This document shows positions 1 through 7,176 of a stretch of 35,269 bases of DNA, piece after piece. The number at the start of each line of letters is the position of its first letter. Positions within the stretch are counted from its first letter, which is position 1. The stretch is from an uncultured Coprococcus sp. Lineage in GTDB: Bacteria > Bacillota > Clostridia > Lachnospirales > Lachnospiraceae. Under the pieces are notes generated by a model. That model was not told the DNA's origin. It did not search any database and saw only the letters and a program-made list of their open reading frames with translations. The position numbers and the translations under genes were made by a program. Where the stretch lies: positions 1 to 35,269 of the forward strand of contig CAKQIY010000019.1 in NCBI GenBank assembly GCA_934247115.1. Direction: 5' to 3'.

Positions 1-75
1 GGTGGGTATGGCGCAGTTGGCTAGCGCGCCAGATTGTGGCTCTGGAGGCCGAGGGTTCGAGTCCCTCTATCCACC
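1..75 (+). tRNA. tRNA-His (GTG anticodon)
   Basis: The sequence folds as a complete cloverleaf. The anticodon stem CCAGA/TCTGG encloses loop TTGTGGC, giving anticodon GTG (His). The T arm is GAGGG-TTCGAGT-CCCTC. The acceptor stem begins at base 2, and base 1 is the extra 5' G (G-1) typical of tRNA-His, facing C75. The CCA end is not encoded. The gene begins exactly at the window edge, so its promoter and any earlier tRNAs of the cluster lie outside. Confidence 0.95.
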
Positions 76-108
76 CTTTTTCTTTATCGCATATATTAGC
101 GATGCTAT

Positions 109-180
109 TGGGTTATCGCCAAGCGGTAAGGCACAGGACTTTGACTCCTGCATTCGCTGGTTCGAATCCAGCTAGCCCAG
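109..180 (+). tRNA. tRNA-Gln (TTG anticodon)
   Basis: This is a cloverleaf with acceptor TGGGTTA/TAGCCCA (one T-G pair), anticodon stem CAGGA/TCCTG and loop CTTTGAC, giving anticodon TTG (Gln, reads CAA). The T arm is GCTGG-TTCGAAT-CCAGC. The discriminator base is G180 and CCA is not encoded. It lies 33 nt after tRNA-His, which suggests a shared primary transcript. Confidence 0.95.
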
Positions 181-200
181 TTATTAAAGTCCAGACTTAT

Positions 201-273
201 GGGCCATTAGCTCAGGCGGTAGAGCACTTGACTTTTAATCAAGTTGTCCGGGGTTCGAGTCCCCGATGGCTCA
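201..273 (+). tRNA. tRNA-Lys (TTT anticodon)
   Basis: This is a cloverleaf with acceptor GGGCCAT/ATGGCTC, anticodon stem CTTGA/TCAAG and loop CTTTTAA, giving anticodon TTT (Lys). The T arm is CGGGG-TTCGAGT-CCCCG. The discriminator is A273. It is the third tRNA of the cluster, 20 nt after tRNA-Gln. Confidence 0.95.
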
Positions 274-373
274 CTATTTCCCTTCTATTTATGAGGGGCT
301 ATTTTTATTTTATGGGAAAACAGTTTACACTTTGTCTACTACTATCCTGTTTATATAATATTGTTTATTTCAT

Positions 374-453
374 GCGGATATGGCGGAACTGGCAGACGCG
401 CTAGACTTAGGATCTAGTCCTTCGGGGTGCAGGTTCGATTCCTGTTATCCGCA
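374..453 (+). tRNA. tRNA-Leu (TAG anticodon)
   Basis: The acceptor stem GCGGATA/TATCCGC pairs perfectly. The anticodon stem CTAGA/TCTAG encloses CTTAGGA, giving anticodon TAG (Leu, reads CUA). The variable arm is long, as expected for class II tRNA-Leu, and the T loop is TTCGATT. It sits 100 nt after tRNA-Lys, the widest gap in the cluster. The perfect hairpin at 518-544 probably ends the cluster transcript. Confidence 0.95.
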
Positions 454-517
454 TTTTTTATGCCTTTTATCAGGGATTTTCATCACATCCCACATTTCTA
501 ATATATTACACAAAAAT

Positions 518-544
518 ACGCTCTATCCTCAACGGATAGAGCGT
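518..544. terminator. Bidirectional hairpin between tRNA cluster and small membrane gene
   Basis: A perfect 11-bp stem (ACGCTCTATCC / GGATAGAGCGT) has a 5-nt loop. On the - strand it is followed by TATTTTTG, a reasonable U tract for the 86-aa gene. On the + strand the tail is weaker (ACCTTTAT) but it lies where the tRNA transcript should end. Confidence 0.7.
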
Positions 545-585
545 ACCTTTATACTGTCATATTCTTCTATATAATACAGTACTTA

Positions 586-846
586 TTACTCAGCATCTGC
601 TGCCTCAGCTGCAGGCTCTGCATCATCTGTATCTTCCTCATCATCGAAAAAATCATCGTCGAAATCATCGTCGAAGTCATCATCAAAATCATCAAGGAAG
701 TCTGGTGTAAGATATGAATATACTGCATATGCAATACCTGCAATAGCAGCAACAGCACCTATGATAACCAGGATCACAAATAATGTGCTCTTTGCCTTCT
801 CTTCTGTTGCATCGCCTTTAACTAAAATTACGTCACTACTCTTCAT
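586..846 (-). CDS. Small single-pass membrane protein with acidic Asp/Phe-repeat tail
   Basis: I do not recognise a characterised family. The 86-aa product has a short charged N-terminus (residues 1-20), one hydrophobic segment (about 21-46, rich in Ile/Val/Ala), and an extremely acidic tail. From about residue 49 the tail carries a four-residue periodicity in which Phe recurs among Asp (DFDD-type units), and it ends in Glu/Asp/Ala-rich sequence. AGGGTGG lies about 9 nt upstream of the ATG, so the start is supported. The leader holds a small inverted repeat (AACCC/GGGTT at 870-885), and an AT-rich stretch with two overlapping TATAAT-like hexamers lies around 888-900. The hairpin at 518-544 lies just downstream. 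A second long overlapping frame on the same strand is a shadow of the repetitive codons. It could act as a small envelope or scaffold protein, but no function can be assigned. Confidence 0.75.
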   Translation of the reverse strand: MKSSDVILVKGDATEEKAKSTLFVILVIIGAVAAIAGIAYAVYSYLTPDFLDDFDDDFDDDFDDDFFDDEEDTDDAEPAAEAADAE

Positions 847-1015
847 CGTTACAATCCACCCTTTCTTAACCCGGTAATGGGTTTCATTATATTATATTGA
901 TTTGGAAGAAGAAACATACAGTTATTATCTCCCAACATATACCAAAATTATAGCATACGGCTTTGATTATTTCTATAAGTATTTTATAAATAAATCTAAC
1001 ATCTACTCCGAAGGT

Positions 1016-3367
1016 TTACTGTTCACATTTCTTTAATTTGGCAAATGACGCGAACATCTTCCGCACTCCACATCTGTCAAAATCCACCGTGACCTCATAA
1101 TCCTTCTCGCCTTTCTCCAATGCCTCCACAGTACCCGGACCGAACTTGATATGTCTCACCCTGTCTCCAACCACATAATCCGGCTTGCCACCACTGTTTA
1201 CCACAAAGGCTTTGCCGAACGAAGGCTGGGAAGACGGCTGCCCGTATGACTGCTGTTTCGCATAGCTGCTGTATGGATTCTTCTGTCCATAGCTTCTGCC
1301 TGAGGCTGCTCCAGCAGGTCTGCCGCCGCCATAACCTGCGTATGAATCTCTATACTCGCTTCCATACACATCTCCGCGTACTTCACCTCTGTTATATCTG
1401 TCGACAGACTCCGACTCTCTTCGCTTTGCCATATTCTTCATATCAGCTTCATGCTCAAACAGCATAGGCGGGATCTCTCTTATGAATCTGGACACATCGC
1501 TGTACACCCTGTTACCATGCATCATTCGTTCCTTCGCCGCACTCAGGTACAGCTTTTTCATGGCTCTGGTTATACCCACGTAACACAAACGTCTCTCCTC
1601 CTCAAGAGCATCTGGATCATCTGAGTTGAGTGCCATTCCACTAGGAAATACTCTGTCCTCCATTCCGCATATAAATACGTATGGGAACTCCAGTCCCTTT
1701 GCGCTGTGCAGCGTCATCAGCTTCACCTGGTTGTCATCCTCCGACATGGCATCAAGGTCTGACACGAGCGCTATCTCCTCAAGGAACTCACTGAGACCGG
1801 CCTCCTCGTTATCCTCCGTGAATTCCACAACCTTGTTGCGGAGTTCATCTATATTCTCAAGTCTGGTCATGGCCTCCTCTGTGTGTTCTGCTATAAGTTC
1901 TGACTCATACCCCGTATCCTCAAGAATCCTGTCGTACACTGAATCAAGGCCCTCACCATCCGCCAACATATCCCGGAAGGATGTGATAAGCTCCGCAAAC
2001 TGTCTGATCTTGACCGCAGTCTTGGCAGCCATGCCCGGTATCTCATCCGATCTCACCGCAGCATCCATCATCGACAATCCATACGCATCAGCAAATGACT
2101 CTACCTTGCTGAGGCTGGCCTCGCCGATACCTCTCTTAGGGACATTTACCACTCTGCGGAAGTACAGATTATCTGTAGAGTTGTTGATGACCTTGAGGTA
2201 AGCCAGGATGTCCTTGATCTCCTTCCTCGCATAGAAGTTCGTGCCACCATACACTCTATATGGGATATTCGCATACACCATCTTCTCTCCAAGCACACGA
2301 GACTGCGCATTCGTTCTGTACAGAATAGCTATATCCCTATAGTCCACACCCTGTCTCACAAGTGTCTTAATACGGCTGGCTACAATATCTCCCTCTGCAT
2401 ATTCCGAATCACACTGTTCAAACGATATCTTTTCACCGGCATCCTTGTCAGTCCACAATGCCTTATCCTTACGGCCCTCATTGTGCTGTATGACTGCATT
2501 CGCTGCAGCAAGTATATTGCCACAGGATCTGTAGTTCTGCTCAAGCTTGATAACCTTCGCATCCTCATATTCCTTCTCAAAGTTCAGGATATTGGTTATA
2601 TTCGCACCTCTGAACTTATATATGGACTGGTCATCGTCTCCCACTACACACAGATTGCGGTATTTTCTCGCAAGCATCCTGACCAGCAGAAACTGGATAT
2701 GGTTCGTATCCTGATACTCATCAACCATGATATATCTGAATCTGTTCTGATATGTATCAAGGACATCCGGATTGTGTTCAAACAACTCCACTGTCTTGTA
2801 TATGAGATCATCAAAGTCCATTGCATTATTCTTCTTAAGACGGCTCTGGTACTCTGTGTACACCTCTGCCGTCTTTGTTCCCGCATAGTCAGCTGCATTC
2901 TTTCTGGCAAATTCATCCGGCGACAGATACTTCTCCTTAGCCCTGGAAATCTCCGCCATAAACATCTTCTCCGGATATCTCTTCGGATCTATCTGGAAAT
3001 CCTTAAGTATACTCTTCACTGTACTCTTCTGATCGTCCGAATCATATATATCAAAGTTCTTGCCATAACCTATCTTGTCTGCATATCTCCTGAGTATCCT
3101 CACGCACAATGAATGAAATGTACTGACCCATACCCTGTCTGCTCCATCCCCCACGATCGCATCCACTCTCTCCCGCATCTCCCGGGCAGCCTTGTTGGTG
3201 AAGGTGATTGCCAGTATGTTCAGAGGGTTCACCCCCTCATGTTCCATCAGATAGGCAACCCTGTGGGTGATGACCCTGGTCTTGCCGCTTCCAGCACCCG
3301 CAAGTATGAGCAGCGGTCCATCCACATGCTCACAAGCCTGTTCCTGCATATCATTAAGTCCTGCCAT
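1016..3367 (-). CDS. pcrA: ATP-dependent DNA helicase PcrA (UvrD/Rep superfamily 1)
   Basis: This is a 3'-5' superfamily 1A helicase acting in DNA repair, plasmid replication and removal of RNA polymerase or RecA from DNA. The Walker A motif AGAGSGKT is at residues 23-30. Motif II is VDEYQDT (around 225-235), followed by GDDDQSIYKFRGA (motif III) and the C-terminal helicase motifs TLHSAKGLEF and YVGITRA. A Gly/Ser/Tyr/Gln-rich linker precedes a C-terminal Tudor-like RNA-polymerase-binding domain (VGDRVRHIKFGPGTVEAL). The 783-aa length is typical of the family. I chose the ATG at 3367 because AGGAGG sits 4 nt upstream and the protein then begins in the usual way (MAGLNDMQ). The frame is open 17 codons further upstream, but those codons lack a ribosome binding site. 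A promoter is visible at 3439-3466. The gene appears monocistronic. Confidence 0.96.
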   Translation of the reverse strand: MAGLNDMQEQACEHVDGPLLILAGAGSGKTRVITHRVAYLMEHEGVNPLNILAITFTNKAAREMRERVDAIVGDGADRVWVSTFHSLCVRILRRYADKIGYGKNFDIYDSDDQKSTVKSILKDFQIDPKRYPEKMFMAEISRAKEKYLSPDEFARKNAADYAGTKTAEVYTEYQSRLKKNNAMDFDDLIYKTVELFEHNPDVLDTYQNRFRYIMVDEYQDTNHIQFLLVRMLARKYRNLCVVGDDDQSIYKFRGANITNILNFEKEYEDAKVIKLEQNYRSCGNILAAANAVIQHNEGRKDKALWTDKDAGEKISFEQCDSEYAEGDIVASRIKTLVRQGVDYRDIAILYRTNAQSRVLGEKMVYANIPYRVYGGTNFYARKEIKDILAYLKVINNSTDNLYFRRVVNVPKRGIGEASLSKVESFADAYGLSMMDAAVRSDEIPGMAAKTAVKIRQFAELITSFRDMLADGEGLDSVYDRILEDTGYESELIAEHTEEAMTRLENIDELRNKVVEFTEDNEEAGLSEFLEEIALVSDLDAMSEDDNQVKLMTLHSAKGLEFPYVFICGMEDRVFPSGMALNSDDPDALEEERRLCYVGITRAMKKLYLSAAKERMMHGNRVYSDVSRFIREIPPMLFEHEADMKNMAKRRESESVDRYNRGEVRGDVYGSEYRDSYAGYGGGRPAGAASGRSYGQKNPYSSYAKQQSYGQPSSQPSFGKAFVVNSGGKPDYVVGDRVRHIKFGPGTVEALEKGEKDYEVTVDFDRCGVRKMFASFAKLKKCEQ

Positions 3368-3438
3368 AATTCCTCCTGTATCCTGCGACATAAAAACGCC
3401 GTTATATATACCAAACATATGTTTTATTTCATCTGCCT

Positions 3439-3466
3439 AGTATAACATAACAGCGTTTATTTGCAA
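3439..3466 (-). promoter_or_regulatory. Putative sigma-A promoter of pcrA
   Basis: Read on the - strand: TTGCAA (3466-3461), 16-bp spacer, TATACT (3444-3439). Transcription would begin near 3432, giving a leader of about 65 nt before the ATG at 3367. Confidence 0.55.
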
Positions 3467-3502
3467 ATATCATTATTCAATTATGATACATTCTCTGCGA
3501 TA

Positions 3503-4483
3503 TTAAGCCAGTTTATTGCCACAATTACTGCAGAACTTTGCTCCATTCGTCGGCTGTCCACAGTTTGGACAGAACTTAGGCGCTGTTCCTGCTCCAGCTG
3601 GCTGTGCTGCTGCATTGTTCATCTGGTTCATGGCTCCGGCCATCTGACCTGCCATAGCCATTCCCATCTGCATACCAACCATAGCATTCGCCATATCTGC
3701 AGCATTGCTTCCGGCTGTTCCCATATGGCCACCCCTAGCCATGGAATCAACCATATTCACCTGCTGGAATCTGTTCATATCACCTATCATAGAATACTCT
3801 GCTGCCTGATCTGCACGCTTCTGAATATTCTCCGGATATGTAAACTCGCTTATCCTGAAATCTGTGATCGTAAGTCCGATGCCAAGAAGCTCCATGTCCA
3901 GATCTTCCTTGATACCCTTAGCTATATCTACGGAATTGGCCATAAGATTGAATACATCTCCACCAACCTTTGTGATCCACTTCATGAGAAGTCCATCAAG
4001 GATTCCTCTGATCCTGTCTCTGATGTCATCAACAGTAAACTGCTGCTTAACACCTGCAACCTTCTCTATAAGCACGTTGTAATCATCTACCTTGAATGAA
4101 AACTTACCATTGGATCTTACAGGAAGTCCTCCTGGAAGCCCCGGTGCCTGAAGTCTGATTGGTGAACTGGTCCCCCAGTTACATGTAAACTCTTTTGTAT
4201 TCACAAACAGAACCTCTGCGCGAAGTCCCGAATTGAAACCGAACTTAAATCCCTTGAGTGTTGAAAGAAATGGTATGATCTGTGAATCGATCGTATAATT
4301 TCCAGACTCTGTGAATATACCTTCCACCGCTCCATTGTACAGGAATATCGCATCCTGACCCGGCTTGATGATAAGCTTAGAGTCCTTCTTGATCTCTCTG
4401 TTGGTCCACTTCCAGAAGATGATATCATCTCTGTACTCTTCCCACTCTACAACATTAGCAAACTGATTTGAAAATAATCCCAT
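3503..4483 (-). CDS. SPFH-domain protein with C-terminal double zinc ribbon (YdjI-like)
   Basis: The 326-aa protein has an N-terminal SPFH/virion-core-like domain (about residues 20-225). A Met/Ala/Gly-rich segment (about 235-295) follows, and two CxxC knuckles at the C-terminus (FCPNCG and FCSNCG) make a zinc ribbon. This arrangement matches Bacillus YdjI, encoded downstream of a pspA paralogue. By analogy it would act at the membrane with PspA under envelope stress. GAGGAG lies 8 nt before the ATG. It follows pspA by 30 nt, so the two genes are probably co-transcribed. I see no convincing terminator between its end and the pcrA promoter. The family assignment is firm, and the role is inferred from the neighbour. 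Confidence 0.85.
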   Translation of the reverse strand: MGLFSNQFANVVEWEEYRDDIIFWKWTNREIKKDSKLIIKPGQDAIFLYNGAVEGIFTESGNYTIDSQIIPFLSTLKGFKFGFNSGLRAEVLFVNTKEFTCNWGTSSPIRLQAPGLPGGLPVRSNGKFSFKVDDYNVLIEKVAGVKQQFTVDDIRDRIRGILDGLLMKWITKVGGDVFNLMANSVDIAKGIKEDLDMELLGIGLTITDFRISEFTYPENIQKRADQAAEYSMIGDMNRFQQVNMVDSMARGGHMGTAGSNAADMANAMVGMQMGMAMAGQMAGAMNQMNNAAAQPAGAGTAPKFCPNCGQPTNGAKFCSNCGNKLA

Positions 4484-4513
4484 CTATACTGCTCCTCTCT
4501 GTCTGGAAGGCTA

Positions 4514-5194
4514 TTACTGTAATCCCATCTTGGCCTTGAGTGCTGCCAACTCATCCTGAACATCAGCATTAGGTGCTGCATCATACTTGCTTGCCAGATC
4601 ATCCACTGAATCTGCAGCTGATGAGTTAAGCTCGCTCATGGCGTTTGCCTTGTCAAGCATTGCGTCTGCCTTTGCTTCCATTCTTGCAAACGCATCCATA
4701 GAAGCTGATGAATCACCGATACCGCCCATCATCTTGTTCATACGCTCCTGAGTCTTAGCAACCTGAACCTTAGCCTTGATTGTCTCTTTTCTCGCATTCA
4801 GATCACCGACATCCTTTGTGAGCTTGTCGTGCATCTGTCTCATCTTGGCTGCATTCGCAGCTGCTGCATCATATGCCTGCTGAAGAGCTACCTGCTTCTG
4901 GGTGAGCTGGTTCTTCTTCTCAAGGAACTTCATAGCGTCTCCCTCATTGCCAGCTACAAGAGCCTTCTCTGCATATGTCTGCATCTTGGCGATCTCTGCA
5001 TCACACTCATCCAGCTGTCTCTTGCATCTCTGCTCCTCTGCCATAACTGTTGCAGTCTCTGACTTAACCTTTCTGAGGTCCTCCTGAAGATCTCTGAGAT
5101 ACTGATCTATCATCTTCTCTGGATCCTCTGCCTTGTCAAGAAGTGCATTGATGTTGGATGACATAATGTCCTTAAATCTCTTTAAAATTCCCAT
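4514..5194 (-). CDS. pspA: PspA/IM30 family phage-shock protein A homologue
   Basis: The 226-aa, almost wholly coiled-coil protein begins MGILKRFKDIMSSNINALLD, the amphipathic membrane-binding helix typical of PspA/Vipp1. The EDPEKMIDQYLRDL motif follows. PspA proteins bind stressed membranes and form ESCRT-III-like assemblies. The ATG at 5194 is chosen because GGAGGT sits about 8 nt upstream. The open frame runs 35 codons further, but that extra sequence would overlap the probable promoter at 5232-5260. It is the first gene of a two-gene unit with the SPFH/zinc-ribbon gene, the same order as pspA/ydjI-type loci in Bacilli. Confidence 0.93.
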   Translation of the reverse strand: MGILKRFKDIMSSNINALLDKAEDPEKMIDQYLRDLQEDLRKVKSETATVMAEEQRCKRQLDECDAEIAKMQTYAEKALVAGNEGDAMKFLEKKNQLTQKQVALQQAYDAAAANAAKMRQMHDKLTKDVGDLNARKETIKAKVQVAKTQERMNKMMGGIGDSSASMDAFARMEAKADAMLDKANAMSELNSSAADSVDDLASKYDAAPNADVQDELAALKAKMGLQ

Positions 5195-5231
5195 AATTTC
5201 TACCTCCGCTTTGTGTAAATGTATTTGGTTA

Positions 5232-5260
5232 TATATAATATTAATGTTGTCTCCTGTCGA
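5232..5260 (-). promoter_or_regulatory. Putative promoter of the pspA operon
   Basis: On the - strand: TCGACA (5260-5255), 17-bp spacer, TATATA (5237-5232). The -35 differs from consensus by one base and the -10 is AT-rich and ambiguous. The position just upstream of the pspA ribosome binding site is suitable. Confidence 0.35.
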
Positions 5261-5405
5261 CGACACCACCATTATATGATCTATATGCCACAGCTTCAAT
5301 ATAAATACCGGGTTGTTGCTTTATCATATAATCTGTGAATAGACACGTTACCCCCTGTAAAGTATCAGCCATCAACTTATTGGACATTAACATTCTCCAT
5401 ATACC

Positions 5406-6359
5406 TTAGACAACTCCGTCGTTGACATCGTCGAAATCATCTGATATGCGGCCGCCTATCCTGAAGTCAGGCTTGCCACCCTTGTCAGATGCCGCACCTT
5501 TGGCGCTGTCATCTGTGATGGACTCCTCAAGTCTCACCGGGGTTCTGTCTCCGAAACGACTCTTCCTGGCCTCTGCCTCTCCATCCTTTATCACATGGAT
5601 AGACGAATCCTCATCATCAACTCTCCGGGTCTTAACCGGTTCTCTTGAAGCCTTGACCCTGATCGGCTCCGGCTCCTTCTTATCCTCAAAGTCGAACTCC
5701 CACTGAACCATCTCAGGCTCAGCGTTCTTCTCCTTGTGTTCCTCTTCCTTTGCCTTATTCTTCTCATAATACAGCTCATTGGCAAGAAGCTGGCTTATCT
5801 CCAGGATATCTGCATATCTCTCCTGCTTCTTCATGTCCATCAGTCCTTCCATGAGCTCCTTCTTGTTGTTCTCTATAATCTCTGATTTCTTGCGAAGTGA
5901 GTCAAGAACCCTGTCACTCTCCATACTTATCATATTGTATGCCTGGTTGACAGTCTCATTGATCTCCATAAGCATCTCATTCGTATATATAATAGAAGCG
6001 GCATATATCTCGTTGGCAGTTCTGAGCGCCTGTCTGTCCTGCTTGCCCAGACTCTTCACCTTGCGGTCCACAAGCAGCGGACTAGGCTTGCTGAGTCTTA
6101 TCCTGGAAGCTGTCTCCTCAGCCTCCGCGATGATCTCATCAGCCTCCTGCTCAGCCTCCTTGATGATCTTGCTTCTCTTGTCTGTTATCTCGTGATATGC
6201 CTTGAGCTCCAGGTCTATCGTTGTCTTGAGCTCCTCAACTATCTCCAGTACCTCTTCTCTATTGACCAAAACCTTACCGGCTGCAAATGGTACATTCTGT
6301 CCGTCACCGACCAGATCCTGTATCCTGTCCAGCAGCTGTTTAGCTTTTCCGTTCTCCAT
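5406..6359 (-). CDS. Coiled-coil protein of unknown function (DivIVA/ATP-synthase-b-like)
   Basis: The 317-aa protein has no signal peptide or membrane segment. Residues about 1-220 are strongly helical, with long runs of Glu/Lys/Ala such as KIIKEAEQEADEIIAEAEE, the type often labelled ATP synthase subunit B-like or DivIVA-like. A charged, Asp/Arg-rich tail follows, probably disordered. The start at 6359 follows GGAGG by 7 nt. An upstream ATG at 6407 would coincide with the predicted transcription start and is rejected. A sigma-A promoter lies at 6416-6444. It could be a cell-division or cytoskeletal accessory protein, but the sequence does not settle this. Confidence 0.75.
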   Translation of the reverse strand: MENGKAKQLLDRIQDLVGDGQNVPFAAGKVLVNREEVLEIVEELKTTIDLELKAYHEITDKRSKIIKEAEQEADEIIAEAEETASRIRLSKPSPLLVDRKVKSLGKQDRQALRTANEIYAASIIYTNEMLMEINETVNQAYNMISMESDRVLDSLRKKSEIIENNKKELMEGLMDMKKQERYADILEISQLLANELYYEKNKAKEEEHKEKNAEPEMVQWEFDFEDKKEPEPIRVKASREPVKTRRVDDEDSSIHVIKDGEAEARKSRFGDRTPVRLEESITDDSAKGAASDKGGKPDFRIGGRISDDFDDVNDGVV

Positions 6360-6415
6360 AATTGTGCCTCCATAGCAACTTCTTCTGCTGTCTACACATA
6401 AGTACACGCTAGTTT

Positions 6416-6444
6416 ATTTTAGCATCTTTCAATGGTCTTTTCAA
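6416..6444 (-). promoter_or_regulatory. Putative sigma-A promoter of the coiled-coil gene
   Basis: On the - strand: TTGAAA (6444-6439), 17-bp spacer, TAAAAT (6421-6416). Predicted start of transcription is near 6409. It separates the coiled-coil gene from the upstream kinase/hydrolase pair. Confidence 0.5.
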
Positions 6445-6478
6445 CAAATGCCCCAGATTAATTTCTTAACATTGTCAA

Positions 6479-7162
6479 CTAATCTATGTCCGGTTTTGCA
6501 TTGTCCCTCGGGATACCGAGAAAATCCTGTATGAGGTGTCTGGAGAACAATCTACCCTCTTCACTCTCGAAAACCCTTTCAGGATGCCACTGGAATGCAA
6601 GTATACTCATGGCAGGCGATACAAATGCCTCCACCGACTCATTCTCCTCATCCACCACGATTGGGTAGAACATGGTCGAAAGATTTTCCAGGTATACGCA
6701 GTCACTGTGGAAATTGTTCACTTTCACATATCTGTCCGTATTCACTATCCTTGCAAGGTGATCCTTTCCTCTCGGTCTCGGGACCTTAAATCTTGCCGAA
6801 TAACATATCTTGCCTCCGAACAGTGCGTTTATGTGCTGCATTCCCCTGCACACCCCGATCACTGGTATACTGTTGTGGACACAATACATTATAAGCTGTT
6901 CCTCCATTGCATCACGCCTCGGCTGGAGCTCAGCATTGTGTGGCTCAAGGTAATGTCTCGGGTGAAGTGTACCTCCTCCGGTCACTATGAGCAGATCAAA
7001 CTGCTGCTCCACCACCGCATCGAAATCCCTGGTGAAATTGGACACGGGCAGGAGTCTTATCCCCATGCTCTCGTAGAATTCTACATAGGCAGCCTCCAGC
7101 ACATCTGTGGATTTACCATACATATTATGGCCCTCTCTCTGTGTTATCAACGCACGCAGCAT
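6479..7162 (-). CDS. Class I glutamine-amidotransferase-like hydrolase (peptidase C26 type), partner of the PEP-synthase-like kinase
   Basis: The 227-aa protein is a stand-alone class I amidotransferase domain. The nucleophile elbow is GVCRGMQ with Cys105, and the His/Glu pair is in AFQWHPER (His193, Glu195). It opens with ALITQRE and contains VNNFHSD, features of the gamma-glutamyl hydrolase branch (PuuD-like) rather than of synthetase-coupled domains. In Campylobacter jejuni, Cj1417 of this branch removes glutamate from CDP-L-glutamine to give cytidine diphosphoramidate. The gene starts 14 nt after the stop of the kinase and has its own AAAGGAG 9 nt before the ATG, so the two are almost certainly co-expressed. 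The alternative is a general gamma-glutamyl-GABA or gamma-glutamyl-peptide hydrolase, but the pairing argues for a linked substrate. Confidence 0.85.
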   Translation of the reverse strand: MLRALITQREGHNMYGKSTDVLEAAYVEFYESMGIRLLPVSNFTRDFDAVVEQQFDLLIVTGGGTLHPRHYLEPHNAELQPRRDAMEEQLIMYCVHNSIPVIGVCRGMQHINALFGGKICYSARFKVPRPRGKDHLARIVNTDRYVKVNNFHSDCVYLENLSTMFYPIVVDEENESVEAFVSPAMSILAFQWHPERVFESEEGRLFSRHLIQDFLGIPRDNAKPDID

Positions 7163-7176
7163 AAGTTAAACTCCTT

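Noticed and set aside
3368..3418. Longer PcrA start (17 extra codons)
   Set aside because: It has no ribosome binding site, whereas AGGAGG precedes the ATG at 3367 and the shorter protein has the usual PcrA N-terminus.
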